Assembly (NCBI RefSeq): GCF_051401765.1 | Contig: NC_135071.1 | Span: 6,302,961 to 6,366,960, forward strand | Source: Calliopsis andreniformis | Taxonomy: Eukaryota > Arthropoda > Insecta > Hymenoptera > Andrenidae | Direction: 5' to 3' | Length of the DNA: 64,000 bases | Shown: positions 12,059-24,199 of the stretch, in pieces | Numbering within the stretch: position 1 is the stretch's first letter | Layout of the letters: each line of letters begins with the position of its first letter | Notes under the pieces: generated by a model | Database searches by the model: none | Seen by the model: the letters and a program-made list of their open reading frames with translations, nothing else | Told to the model about the DNA's origin: nothing | Made by a program: the position numbers and the translations under genes

Positions 12059-12161
12059 ATACAGGGTGAGTCATATAAACTGTTACACGCTGTTTTCTGT
12101 GAATCTATAGCAGATACCGACATGATCTTTTTCTGGTTAAACGGTTAATAGAAGCGAGTCA
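12059..12161 (+). mobile_element. End of a MITE interrupted by the fold-back element
   Basis: The segment starts TACAGGGTGAGTCATATAAA, a style of terminus common to insect mariner-like MITEs (TA followed by CAGGGTG). It is cut about 100 bp in by the fold-back element at 12167. The partner end was not found. Confidence 0.45.
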
Positions 12162-12166
12162 TTTAA

Positions 12167-12638
12167 GCCTGGTTCAAGTTAGTCAAGTTATTTGAATTCA
12201 TCCCTTGAATTCAATACAAGGGCTTGAATTCAAGTAGCTTCAAGTAGCTTGAATTCAAGTTTGTGTTCATACAAGTTAAGCTACTTAAATTTAAGTGATT
12301 TGAGTTCAAACGTGACTTGATTTTAAGCTGTCATATGAAAATAATATAAATAATGTTAGAGAAGGTGATGCGTGCTGGTTACTTCGTTATGTATCTTTCG
12401 AACAAAATATGTACTTTTGAGAGCTTTCTTGACATTCACATGTTTATCCCTTGCTTTAAATTTGACCTGCATGGTATATTTCAAGGCAAGGGAAGGTTGA
12501 AAGGACCTCAACTTCACTTGAAGCTTGAAAGAATATTTCAAGTTAAGTAAAATAACACGTTTACATTGGTCAAATTGCCCCAACTCAATTGCATTCAAGC
12601 CGCTTGATTTTAGGAAACTTGACTGATCTGAACAAGGC
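12167..12638 (-). mobile_element. Fold-back element, copy 2
   Basis: Inverted relative to the copy at 1632-2240. The left end is GCCTGGTTCAAGTTAGTCAA. The right end read on the minus strand is GCCTTGTTCAGATCAGTCAA. The interior shares TTTCAACCTTCCCTTGCCTTGA-type and ATGTGAATGTCAAGAAAGCT-type segments with copy 1. TTTAA lies immediately outside both ends (12162-12166 and 12639-12643), consistent with a 5-bp target-site duplication. A 65-codon plus frame at 12353-12550 and a 103-codon minus frame at 12356-12667 run through this repeat and are not considered genes. Confidence 0.8.
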
Positions 12639-12719
12639 TTTAAGGTACAAAACATTCTCTTCCCCATTTATAATTAATAAGTATAAAGTCTCTGTAGCTT
12701 GTATCCATCTCCATTGCAT

Positions 12720-13440
12720 TGGTTTGGTAGCACGTGGAGAGAAAGATGAAGAAGCCGAGGAGAGCGAGGAAGAGAAGGATCCAGGACGAAAAGTGAGGCG
12801 AGGGGGGATCAGAGAGGCAGCAAACGAAAAGAATCCAATTCGTTTGGCAAAACTGAGGCCGTAGATCTCGCGGCGCCGTTGATGTGACACGCCAGACTCT
12901 CGCGTTCCTCCACCCCTTCGTCTTCCGTTCGCCGGCTTCGATAGCCGTCCGTCACGAGCTGTCATTAAGCCCCGACCAGATTCCTATCGGAACAGACAGC
13001 TGAGTCCCGATCTGGAAGAGAGGAGAGAGAGAGCTCCCGCTGACCGGTGGCATTAAAGCCGCCGACGGAAGAGCCAGGGTCAAGGCTTCGACAACCCCTC
13101 AACCATCCGTTAGGAACCTATCGATCAGTGTCGCTCTCTCCTCCGCGCCGACTAACTACTCCCGCGGTTAGATTTGCGGAAAGCCACCGAGGGAAGCGCT
13201 GAATTTTAATGACTGACGGACGTCCAACGTGATTAGTGCTTCCTTTCTTGATCTTTGCCTTCCTTTACCTACCGACCAATTTTGCTTTGCCGGGTTTGTC
13301 GTAATTGGGAAATGGAGAGGAGATGCAGTGTGCATTCAAATTTCACTGTTTTGAGACCACCCTTTTGTTACTGTTTGAACTTCAGTTACGGGCTGACGTC
13401 AAAATCCGCGGGGAAAGGAAACTATGAATATCCCGTTCAC
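12720..13440. other. GC-rich island
   Basis: GC content is clearly higher than in the flanks, CpG is frequent, and low-complexity AT tracts are absent. Homeodomain-like cores occur, for example TTTTAATGAC near 13205. Frames of 91 and 126 codons on opposite strands begin in or extend into the fold-back element next door and look arbitrary. A conserved non-coding regulatory block or a promoter region is more likely than a coding exon, but the sequence alone does not decide. Confidence 0.4.
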
Positions 13441-13474
13441 TCTAACTAGAAGAACGTAATAATAATTTATTATA

Positions 13475-13728
13475 CTCAACCCTCCTATAAAACGATTAAT
13501 TCGTACCGCGTTATATGGAAACTGCGCTATAAGAAACTCAGAATTAGTGTAAATCAGAATAATTCATACCATGTTATATGGAAAAGAGGGAAATTCCACG
13601 TTAATTTAAACCGTAAAAGTGTACATATTACAAAGACATCGTGTTTTGAGACTACCGCCAGTCGCAATGTTTGCTCCACGTTATATGGAAACCGCATTAT
13701 GAGAGTATCACGTTATAACAGAGTTTAC
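13475..13728 (-). mobile_element. Pogo-like MITE, copy 1
   Basis: Bounded by TA on both sides. The left end is CTCAACCCTCCTATAA. The right end read on the minus strand is GTAAACTCTGTTATAACG. The interior shares CGCGTTATA-type segments, ATTCTGAGTTT and GATTTACACTAATTC with the second copy at 31333-31738, in opposite orientation. The CAGTAAACTCTCCTATAA-type terminus with a TA duplication fits the pogo/Tigger branch of the Tc1/mariner superfamily. It has no coding capacity. Confidence 0.7.
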
Positions 13729-13739
13729 TATACTACTTA

Positions 13740-15240
13740 GTATATGAAACCTAAGCAGAGCTCTTTAGTCGGTTGATTCGTACGTTTGCGAGTGTGGGCA
13801 TTTTTGTTTACAATGCACCGATTATCTTTAAATCTTTTACTTGTTATTGAAGATAACGCACACATAGTATTTGTGACTTTTTTATAATTGTGTGAAATAT
13901 GATTTTCCTTTTATATTAGGACACCATTCGTTTAAATAAAGAACATCAGATAAGACAACACTTCTTGGGGAAGAAATTGTTTAAATACATCAAGGATTTT
14001 TTAAGCTCTTGAAGAGTGACGATGTATGAAATACCTTGAGTAACTACTTAAGCATGGTTTCACGATGACTCAATTACACTCCGCTATGCCCACTTACTAT
14101 CCCTTAAGTTTAGGAACTAAGGTCTAGGGTTTGGAGTTTAATCCCAATGTCTAGAACCCAATGTAGTAGTAGTAATACTCAGTCAGTAATCATTCACAAA
14201 GCAGACGACTTCACCAATTTTAATGACCTTTAGAAATATTATTAAGGTTAATATCCTGTACAATTTCACTTATACATACATTACTGTTCGGCTTCAGTTT
14301 TGGAAATGCACACAAATGTACTACTTATCCTAAAATTATTTTATCCTAACGGAGCCCTTGAAAATTAAAATTCAAGCTAACCTAACCAAACTTAATCTAA
14401 CGTACAGTGCAATTTTTCAGAGTTGTGCCTTGGGCATGTAAAGTAGCCGGCACATGATCCGACAAGGACCCAACGCTAGATGCATATTTCAGGCAACGTT
14501 GTCAGATTGTGTAGACAATTGAATCTCCCTTTCTATCCTTAGGAACAAGTGCGTCCTTGACAATGACTCGATAAAGCAGATTCTTTCATCTGCAAGACAC
14601 CCTATGTTAAGTTGATTACTTTTTTTATGAGTTTATCAATCTAAGGGATTCTGATGCCGATTTAATATTATACGTGCCTACAAAAAGTTACTAGATAGTT
14701 TAACATACTGTTTGACGTGTTTTGAATTTGAGTTAAATGAAATCGAGTTGTCCGCCATTTTTTCTGTGCGACACGAGCCTCCCTAAGTTGCTAATAAGAT
14801 TCGACACCTTGCTCAATCGGCACTGAATTGGCGCTAGATGACTCCGCTGAGAAGGAAAGACGACAGACCTCACGCAAAGATAGGGAATACGTAAGGACCT
14901 GTGAGGACTTACGACTAAGTATTCGTATATAATTGCTTAAGGCCCAATGAGTTGAGCGCGCATCGCGTGAGAGAAGCACCGTTTACGAATTAGAAAAGCG
15001 ACAACATCAGGAGTTAGAGGAACCGGCCCCTAGGGCTCAATTCTAGAAAATCGGAGTGCAATTACATTTCTGTTTCATAGGGATACAGTAATGTAACGCG
15101 TAACTGCACCCAGTACGGGACGCGCTGGTTACAGATACGCATTACATGGACACTAATTTCGTATTCAGTCCCTTGGCCTGTTAAGGGTTCCTCTGTGCAA
15201 GAAGAGGAAGACCTACAAAACAGAGACAATACTACGCCTT
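13740..15240. other. Non-coding DNA, GC-richer after 14740
   Basis: The first kilobase is AT-rich spacer. From about 14740 to 15240 the composition is more balanced and CpG-containing, with a short minus-strand frame of 62 codons (14791-14979) that carries no motif. Nothing is recognised. Confidence 0.35.
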
Positions 15241-15244
15241 AGCA

Positions 15245-15915
15245 AACTAAAGTATACAATTCTTTATTTCTTAACATATTTCGATGCAAACACTACCAAT
15301 CGATTCCTTATGTTTGCCAATGAAAATGATAGCAAATACGATACAGTTTGGACAATTTATAAAAAAATTGTGTATAAAAAACAATTTGCACAATTTTAGT
15401 TTAATTTCATTAAAAATAATGCGATTTACGTAGAATTTGATATCATTTTAATCGGCAGAACACAAGAAATTCATCTGAATCACTTTTATAATGATAACAC
15501 GCATAATAACAAATTTGATATTTTGAGACAAAGCCATAAACCTTCGATTACCGAGTCATAAACCGACGTACGTTTGACGCTATCAAGCGAAGGACCCAAG
15601 GAGATCTAGTTTAGACTGCTGTTATTAACGAAAATACTCATTGCTACTTATTGAAAGTCTTATTGAAAATTAGACGAATTTCTTATGTTCTGCCGATAAA
15701 AATGATACCAAATTCTATGTAAATCGGTCTATTTTTAATGAAGTTAAGTTAAAAAATTGTGCAAATCGCTTTTTATACATCATTTTTTTATAAATCATCC
15801 AGACTGTGTCGTATTTGCTATCAATTTCATCGGAAAAACATCAAGAATCGATTGGCAATGCTTGGCAATGAAATATATTAAAAAATGTAAAAAAGTAAAA
15901 TGTACTTTGGATTGC
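15245..15915. mobile_element. Long inverted repeat element
   Basis: Arms of about 230 bp (15245-15476 and about 15680-15915) are inverted copies. Landmarks are CCAATCGATTC, GATAGCAAATACGA, AATTTATAAAAAAA, TTTGCACAATTTT, TTCATTAAAAATA, ATCGGCAGAACA and AAGAAATTC. About 200 bp of unrelated sequence separates them. The structure is that of a fold-back DNA element. A related fragment may lie at 45120-45190 (CGAAAGTGATACCAAAT), but that similarity is weak. Confidence 0.75.
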
Positions 15916-16196
15916 TAAAGCCTAGTCTGATCTTTAGCTTTTATGACTGCATTGTTCTTTGAGTTTCAGGCCCTTGTTGGGATAGCTCCCCTTGGGGCAG
16001 CCAGCCTTTGAGGTAGGAGAGATGTTGCGAGTGCAGATAGCTGTTACGATTTGGGTGCAGTTATGCGTTGCACTACTATACACTAAAAAGGATTTAGGAT
16101 TTAAAATAGAAAAAATCAGTAATCTCTTAATTGTTGCGTTAAGTTGAAATTATATTTCAATGTCCGGTAGCCTCACAGTCGGTTACGTTGATTTGG

Positions 16197-16229
16197 TGAA
16201 GTTAAGTTAAGTTAGGTTAGGTTAGGTTA
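16197..16229 (+). repeat. Interstitial TTAGG-type tract
   Basis: The run reads AAGTTAAGTTAGG and then TTAGGTTAGGTTA, about three perfect TTAGG units preceded by degenerate TTAAG units. TTAGG is the ancestral insect telomere repeat and short internal runs are common in insect genomes. Confidence 0.85.
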
Positions 16230-18400
16230 CCTTTTTTATGATTACCATTGTATACGATACGATCTAATTTCATTTAAATTTAATTATACGATAAACCTAT
16301 TTACGTAGTTAAATCTGTCATTAAAAAATAAAAAATATTGCAATTTCAAATTACTAGTCTACGCCAAATAACTTTCTAATTATTCTAGGAAATATGTTTT
16401 CGGCCCCAAAATAGAGGGCAAGTTTCGCCTTTCCAGCATGAACGAAGGTCATTAAAAAAAGACATCTGTCAAACATTTTTGACTACTCTCTAAATCTGTA
16501 ACGTGGTAGATCAAAATCGGCAATTGACACTTTGGGACTGTCCCTTGTAGATCATATTTCAGTGCGTAGTCCAGTAGTCGCAACAGAAGTTAAACCGTGA
16601 AGAAGTGATTGAATTCCTCTGATGGGAGTCCTCTTTAAAAAATCACCTCACCTTGATCCGTCTTTCTTCCCCGTATATGCGAACTTTCCTAGACTTTCAG
16701 CTTGGACTTGGTATCGACGTGCAAAGATTTATTTATTACTTATCCCGAACTAATCTGAAACTTTACAAGTATGATGTGCAGTAAACAAAATATCCGAATA
16801 CCGGCCAATACGGAGACGCTTTACATGTCACGTGTTCCAATAACTGGGCAAGCTCAAAATGCATAACTTGTGTTGTGTACGTTTGTTGGGAATGGGAGTT
16901 TTCCAAAATACTCCATGATTCCCAAAACCCAAAATAAAATAAATGTATTTGCTATCGTGTCGTTTACATTACTTGCCATCGTACATCCGCGCGTATTTCT
17001 CGTTTGCGGTCGAGAGGACGAGCCCCAGTCGTTTGTACATTTCCTTTTTTGTGGTATAATTCAAACCTCATATATCAATTTGACACTTGAATTGCATTCT
17101 AGTAGTTGAATATACTACTTTTTAGTACCTCACTAAAGCTATTTTTACTGATATATCTAAAACTAAAACCCAGCGGTAGTTATATGTATAAATGAAAGCA
17201 TTTAAAATATTAACCGTTACAAAATATCTCCAGGTCATTAAAATTACGGTCATTCACTTTTTAAATAATTATTCAAGAAACTAAATTATAAATCATAACC
17301 AACCTTCTATGTAATATCGAATACTTCATTACGTTTATCTATCCACATTCAGGCTACTCACCTCTGCCAAGCTTGCGAGATTCACTTCTAGACGATTTCT
17401 CTATAATTCTCTATCTGTGCACACATACGTAACATACTGCAATGAATCCACTAGACGACTGCGTCACGTAGTCATGTAGCCTGCGTGTTTCACTTCACTG
17501 TCAGCAATAAAAGACCGATATATTCATTCGTCGACGTTGTAGCAAGAAAACTTGGCAGAGAAGAACAAAGTAGTAACCACCTACCTATACAATTACGCGT
17601 ATTTATGTATGTATGTGCTCGTATAAGTGTATCCCCATCTATTACATATAAATTAACGAAACAAGAAACAAGAGTAAGCGTTTGCCTTAAATAGTAAATA
17701 GAAAATTCAAGTAGCAGCACTGCAGGAATGGATCAAAGGGCGCCGACTAGATCGAAGTTTTGCTGTAGTCTCCCCCTTCAAGTTCAGAGGGGGAAGCTAA
17801 TAGATTGGCTCTTTCTGACTTTTATTGTGCCAGAAAAAGCTTGTCAGATTCAACGTGGGGACGCTGTGCTCTCCATTACGCACCACGAGAATGACCGTTG
17901 AAGTGGAGGACTCGAAAAGATGGGACCGACTCGCACTGCATTAGAAAAAAGCGGAAATGTTACAAGATTCACAGTAGTTTTTCAGATGGAGAAGAGGGTC
18001 TCGTCTAAGGCACGAAAAGGGGCACCAATATGACGAAAAGATGGAATCGAAGGTTTGTGTTAAACTGGGCTGGATAGTTTTCTGGGCTGTAGTGTTTTCT
18101 CGATACAAATTCAAGAACTGGAATTGAGAAGTTTTGTATAGTATCGATGCTAGTCTCGATGCTAGTTCAAAAGCTGAAATCAGTTGAGAATGTGAGAAAC
18201 TCATTTGAAGAAAACATGAGTCGTTAACATTGTTAAGAATAAATATAATAAACTATAGAATACAAAATAATAGAATAAATAATAAGCAGAGGCATAATAT
18301 AAACAGAGGCATGATATTTAAACCTGTACATGTTCATATCACCAAGTGCACCAGTTTTCAATTTTCTGAGATGTTGAATTTCGAAATTTCAAAGTTTTCC
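16230..18400. other. Non-coding DNA
   Basis: Mixed composition with small GC-richer patches near 16400-16700 and 17720-17940. Frames of 60-87 codons are present on both strands without motifs. No gene or repeat recognised. Confidence 0.35.
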
Positions 18401-18409
18401 TTATACTTT

Positions 18410-18850
18410 TAAATATTCAAATACTCAAAGGCTCCAATTTTGAGTTTACCTAATATTCATTTTTCTCAGTTTCTGAGTTTTCAAATTCTTAGAATTTGAA
18501 ATTCTTCATTATTTGGAATGTGTAGCCTTTTAAATTTTCAACCTTTTGAAATTATTTATAATATTTAAATGATTGAACTAGTAAGTATTTCAATATCTAC
18601 ATTTTTAAATATTCTTATAGATATTTTTCTAAATGTTGAAATAGTTAAATATTTCAATATTTTGAAATTCAAATTTTGAAATGTTTTAATATTTCAGTTC
18701 TTTGCATACCAAATTTTGAAATATTTTAACGTTTCAGTATTCAAATTTCCAAATATTTAAATTTTGAAATATTCTTCTATTTAAATATTCAAATCTCCCC
18801 ATATTTAAGTATTAAAACATTTTAGTATTCAAATTTTCAAGTACTTAACG
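18410..18850 (+). repeat. Degenerate AATATTCAAATTT tract
   Basis: A continuous run of imperfect units such as CAAATATTCAAA, TTTTGAAATATT and TTCAAATTTTCAAG. C outnumbers G over much of the plus strand. Same class as the other tracts listed here. Confidence 0.7.
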
Positions 18851-19499
18851 ATTGTACTAAACAATTATTAACTGAAATATTTCTTCAATGGTTTCTCTTT
18901 ATACCTATAGTAGCTGTAAAGAACAAGTTTGATGTTGCTTCTGTGGCTAATGCCTAACTCGATTTTAGGAAAGAATTTCTCATATTCCCTAAGTAAATGT
19001 TTCATTACAATATTGTTTCGAAACAAGCACTCAACATGGATTCAGTTCAGATCTTAGAGAGTGTATGAAACTCATTGCTAAGGTTTCTTTAGATTTTAGA
19101 CACTAGTAAGCTTTTGGTTTCTTCAGCTCCAAATCAACGCGAGTATCATTACACCTTGTATCTAGACAATTTTAATTCCAACTTGTGAGTTTGTACCGAG
19201 GATGAGTTATAGTTCCAAAGAAACACATGCGTTCTACTGTGAGATAGTACCATAGCTCCAAGTCATCGCGAATGTACCATCGACCTTCCATCGGAACCTT
19301 TCATCGGAACTGTATATGTTGACAAGAACTATCGCTATTACTGATCTCATATTGAGGAACCTTATACAAAAAGGTTCATCCCAGGATCTCGCTACATTAT
19401 GTAAAACCGTCTCGTTATAAAACTGTATATCAGCGGGGAAAGAGCAGGGTAGCCTCAGGGAAGAGCGACAAAAATGGCGGGGAAGCATCACTGTTAAAT

Positions 19500-20060
19500 G
19501 TTAACAACTGAAGAATTCCAAAGAAGATGCGGCCCTTTGATACTTTCGCCGGGGGAGGGAAACGCGAGAGGGGGGGAATGAGAGTCAGGTTTAAGACACA
19601 TGCCTGCTTGCTAAGTAGCGGCTTCTGCCGGCGCGTCTACGCGTCTTCAGCCTCCGAACGCTTCGTCTCTCGCATTACCAAAGACGACGAAGACAACGAC
19701 GACGACTGATGTCGGTCCGCTTTGCCGTGGGCCACGGCTCTTCGTCTACGTCTCGTGACGATTGATGGCCCTCTTGCTACGTGCCTCCCTCTCTCTCTCA
19801 CTCTCTCTCTCCCCCCCTCCTCTTTTTCTCTGCCTGGCCGCTCTGCCAGCCGGAACCACAGTCATTCGAATATCTTACATTTATGGAATATCTTGAAATC
19901 TTCGTTTCGCCAGGGCCGACAGTCAGCAATCAAGCGATTGTTCCCGCTGCTACGCGAGTCGAGGGCTTTTATCTTCGGGAACATCTGACTTCTCGATCGG
20001 ATTTGGAAGTTTCAGTGTGCAGGACCGATGGTAATAAGGGAGACATAGAATTGTTCCGCC
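19500..20060. other. GC-rich island with polypyrimidine run
   Basis: High GC and CpG content with a near-pure pyrimidine run at about 19788-19836 (CTCTCT and CCCCCC blocks). Such runs resemble GAGA-factor-type sites seen at insect promoters. Frames of 60, 88 and 97 codons overlap each other in different registers and show no motif, so none is called as a gene. A promoter or regulatory island is the simplest reading. Confidence 0.35.
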
Positions 20061-20619
20061 ACTGGCAAATTTAAAGGATGCCACTTCCTGTGGATATAAA
20101 GCGACTTGGGGAATAGTATTTTGGTATTCGAAATTAATTTTTTTTTTTCGAGGTATGATATTGCATTGAGTACAACGCTACCTCGATATAAGTTTGATCA
20201 AGTACATTCTTTTTATGCATATATTGCCATTTGCTTGAACACTTTCATATATAAAATTCATATATAGAAAAAGGAAAAGAGAAAAATTCACATATAATAT
20301 ATAGGAAATACAGTATTGTATCGACACAAGTTTCTGAAGTGGAACTTCAATGTTATCTCGGTAATGTTCCATGCCAGCTTGACAGGAAATTCATGTTTTT
20401 GAGAACTACTCTCTCCTTCAACCTGTCCCTTGCCTCTAGTGACAAAACTTTAAAGATATCGTAGTAGTGAATTTCATATATATGTTGTCTCTAACTTCCT
20501 GCATAACTATTTCTAAGTTGAATGCTTATTTTGAGAAAGTATGTGTTGTAGTCAAGCACTTACCAGGGATGTAAGGAGAAATCACTATTGATCGTAATTA
20601 ATAATTGTTAAGTATAATC

Positions 20620-20788
20620 ATTAGATATTCGAAATTTTGAATACGCATTTGAATGTCTGAGTGCTTAATTATTTGGATGTTTGAAAATTTGAGAAATTTG
20701 AATGTTGAAACATCGAAATAGTTCAAAATCTGAATTTCAGAATACTAAAACAATAGAATATTTCAAAATTTGAATTTCATAATATTTA
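20620..20788 (-). repeat. Degenerate AATTTGAA tract
   Basis: Units such as TTTGAAAATTTGAGAAATTTG. G outnumbers C on the plus strand, opposite to the tract at 18410. It continues at 21072 beyond the intervening MITE, so the MITE inserted into this tract. Confidence 0.65.
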
Positions 20789-20790
20789 TA

Positions 20791-21069
20791 CAGGTTGTTT
20801 CTGAATATCATCGCATAATTTTAAGGGGTGATTCTAGACACCGAGATAAGATGAAAATCAAGAATAACGATTTCGCGTTTGAGGCTTCGTTTGTTAGTTA
20901 TAGGTGTTTAGAAATCTGGTGGAAATCACTAGAAGTGAGTCTGCGCGGAGGATTCGAGTAGTGGTTACCCGCACGCCAATGTAACCCTGACGCAAGGGAG
21001 CAACGAAATGAGTTGTTCAACGCGGTGGTGAGTGATTAAACTTATGCTATGGTGTTCAGAAATACTCTG
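20791..21069 (+). mobile_element. Mariner-type MITE, copy 1 (partly deleted)
   Basis: Bounded by TA on both sides (20789-20790 and 21070-21071). The left end is CAGGTTGTTTCTGAATA and the right end read on the minus strand is CAGAGTATTTCTGAACAC. The left arm matches the left arm of the full copy at 45378-45798 (GGTGATTCTAGA, GAAAATCAA, AATAACGATTTCG, GAGGCTT, GTTAGTTATA, TCTGGTGGAA). The right arm is mostly deleted. Confidence 0.8.
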
Positions 21070-21071
21070 TA

Positions 21072-21990
21072 TATTTAACAATTTCAACATTCAGAAAGTT
21101 ATATAAGAATACTTCTAATTTAAATTTAATACTTAAGAAATATTTACAGCTATGAGCACTTAAATATGGAATAATTGAAAATTTAGATATGCGAGTACTT
21201 AAGAATTTTGATACTTGAAATGTTGAATATTTTAAAGTTTGAAACATTAAAATTTTAGAAAGTTAAGAATTTGAATACCTAAAATTATTAAAGAATTTAA
21301 TAGTTTAAGAATTTGAACAAGTACATCGAAACTAAAAAGACAGAAATAAGGAAAATAAAATACCAACATATTAAAAAATGTATATATTAAAATATTTCAA
21401 AATTTGAATATTTTAATATATAAAAATTAAAGTACTGTTTTATTGGAAAATTTGAATACATAAATATAAGAATACTTCAAAATTTTAATAACGGAGTATT
21501 GAAATGTTTCAGTATTAGAATTTCATAATTTTGGAATATTGGATGCTTTGAATATTTGAAAGGTGAAAAATTTAGTAATACGAAATTTGTGAATATGTAA
21601 GCGTCCAAAATTTAAAAATTTATGAAACTGAAGATTTCTCCTGTAGAACTCCATTTATTCGACATGATCAGGGGGCAAGGCTGTTGCATAACTGGATCTC
21701 TCGGATAATAAGAGTCCACGGATTAACCCTTTCCTTATTGTTTATTTGTTCATATAATTGGAATGTAGTTTTGTATATCTGGTTTGTGCTGAATAACATA
21801 TTCGGTAAACCGGCTACTGTGACGACATCGCGTCGGATAAACGGAGTTCAGATAAATAGAGTTCTGTTGTATTTCAAATATTTAAATATTTAATGATTTG
21901 GAGATTTAAAATTTTGTATTTCAAATACCCGAACATCTACATTTAGAAATTTGAAAATTTAAGAATTTAAGATCATTTTTATGGGAAAAA
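21072..21990 (-). repeat. Degenerate AATTTGAA tract
   Basis: Dense at 21072-21620 and again at about 21860-21990. Typical units are AAATTTGAATA and TTGAAATGTTTCAG, with G in excess over C on the plus strand. A gap at about 21620-21860 has ordinary sequence with a 69-codon frame of no recognised content. Confidence 0.65.
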
Positions 21991-22943
21991 TAGTAGGTAT
22001 TGGAACTTCGGAATGTCTGTACCCTGGTATCATAAGAATGTAACTTACATAACAATAATTTACATTTGACTGATCTGTTTACAATTATGCAACAAACTAG
22101 TATCAATTTGCAAAAATCAAATTTTACATTAATTTTAAAAGGCTTTGGAGCTTAGATTTCCCAAATAAAGCTGTGCCAATTTATTCTCAGCGATACATTT
22201 GCCTATACTACTTAAATAGTAGATCTCTCCAATATCTTCTTCATTTTTTAATTAAGAATTTCTTATGAACCGATGAAGACACAAATTACAAAGGTTACTC
22301 TCATATAAATATCCTCTATTTCAACAACGTAAAGCCACGCAAAATTTGTCATCCATAAGCTTGTTTATGGTTTTTATAATATTCTTCATGACAATTAACC
22401 AATTTTCCACTGACTCAAAAAAAAAATTGATTACTGGAATATTAGATAAGGACAGATTAATTATTTTTTTTTCTTTAAATAATTTTCTCTCATTGCCAAC
22501 GGTTGAAACCTCGAGACTCGTTTGATACGATGAAACACAGGGAGGAAAGGTAACAGAGTAACTTGTGAATCCTCCGGCTCTCGTAATGCTTTCGCGGCGA
22601 CAGGTAGGAGTTGCGAAGGTGGACCTGACGTTTTTACGGCGAGAATTCGTCTCTATAAAACTGTCTTAGCCTTCCTACGCTGCTCTGTGCCACTCTTTCT
22701 CCAGTCCTTACTTCCCAGACTAGTGTGCAACATTGATGCAATGGCGAAAAACAAGAATGGTTAACTATAGGTACAGATACTAGATATAGTCATGTGAACC
22801 AAAAAGATTGTATTAGAAATAGTAAAATATCATCGAAACCGTATTAGGATTGTAGCTTAGGTGTTTTTTATGATACATTATGAAAAAATATTGTAATCGT
22901 ATACATAATATGAAAAGATAAGGCGAGTAAGCAACAACATATA
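21991..22943. other. Spacer with GC-richer block at 22500-22740
   Basis: AT-rich spacer surrounds a block of higher GC content and CpG density. No coding potential recognised. The block may be regulatory. Confidence 0.3.
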
Positions 22944-24199
22944 GGGGAGAGCGGGGACAAAAGTAACGGCGACATAAAAGTAACAGCTTCTTCCCATTTT
23001 TCACAAATATTTATAAAAAATTTCTTTCACAGAGTTACATGTATATACTTATGTTTCTGTTATTTTATCAATCGGAGCTGATCAGTAACACGAATCGCAA
23101 GTGGCCAAACTGAATTTGTGTATTTAGATCGTCCAAATAAGTGTTTGTCCCATTGTTTTTTTTTTTTTTTTTGTTATTATTCATAATTAAACTATAAATA
23201 TTGAACCAACTATTTGCCAGAGCGTTCTTAGATAATGTTTTTATAAGTTCTTGTGTGTCATTTCTGATGGAGATTTGCAATGGTATAGGAAGCATATTAT
23301 ACACGTTTTATTATCACACAAGCAACACGTGTTAGTTCGTCGACTGCCGAAACGAGAAGAAGGTTCGAAAAGCAGAGTACACATGATCGAAAATATTGTA
23401 TTTTGTATTGTACAAGAGATATCGCGATTAGTCCTGTTCTAACATTTGCAATAAGTATTTTGTAATTTATAAGTTGTAACATTTTTACTCTGAAAAATTT
23501 AGGTAGGAACAAAACTGACACGCCGCTCTGAAGACGGAAGTGACATGTTACTTTTGTCCAATAGTATAGCAAAATAGCATACAGGATAGAAATTCTTCAC
23601 AAGACAATGATTGTATATGTCTGGTTTGTTCGGAGCCCTTCAGTAAAAGTCAAAAGCTATTCGAGAGAGAAGTGGATCCAATGTCTAAATTGTAAGGGCT
23701 GGTCCCATGAAGATTGCACCATAAGTGATATTCATTATGATATTCTGATATTATTATTATTCATGATGATATTATAGTATTCATTATGTAAGTTGGAGTA
23801 GATAAAAAATATCATTAATAAATAATGAACGAAGTTGCTCATGCTTCTTATCTTTCGTTAGTTAAAATACATTTCTTTTTATCGTTACTTAAAATATGTT
23901 TATTTAAATGCTTGTTTCTGTCGCGTTTTATAATAAAATATACGATTACTGTATTGGAAAAAATGTTTTTACTTAATCTTTCTCGAGACAATTAACATTA
24001 CTTTTGTCCCCATAGTGTGTTACTTTAGAAAACTGCCACAGCTCCCTTACAACTTGTTACGTGAGACTAAAACGTGCATCAATTGATAAACCAATAAACA
24101 TACTTTCTTGAGGCATAAGTTTTGTTTTTATATCTTTGAAAAGTGTAACTAACAGCTGGACCAAATATAAAAAATATTACTTTTACCCCTGCTCTCCTT
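22944..24199 (+). mobile_element. Pogo-like DNA transposon, decayed
   Basis: The left end is GGGGAGAGCGGGGACAAAAG. The right end read on the minus strand is AAGGAGAGCAGGGGTAAAAG, matching at 15 of 20 positions. Both are flanked by TA (22942-22943 and 24200-24201). TTACTTTTGTCC or close variants recur inside, near 23550, 24000 and 24180. A zinc-binding segment typical of the tail of pogo/Tigger/Jerky-type transposases lies at 23603-23737 in the same orientation. No DDE catalytic core is readable, so most of the coding part is deleted or scrambled. A poly-T run at about 23155-23172 is present. Confidence 0.75.
23603..23737 (+). pseudogene. C-terminal zinc-finger remnant of pogo-like transposase
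   Basis: The plus-strand frame reads DNDCICLVCSEPFSKS, then shifts by one base near 23665-23672 to WIQCLNCKGWSHEDC. The CxxC...CxxC...HxxC arrangement with the WIQC and W-H-E-x-C context is characteristic of the tail of pogo-class (Tigger/Jerky-like) transposases of insects. It lies inside an element with matching terminal repeats, which supports the assignment. The frameshift and the missing upstream DDE domain mean it is not functional. Confidence 0.7.

Noticed and set aside
12585..12965. 126-codon minus-strand frame
   Set aside because: Its 3' part is inside the fold-back transposon and the rest is in a CpG-rich island where several conflicting frames are open.
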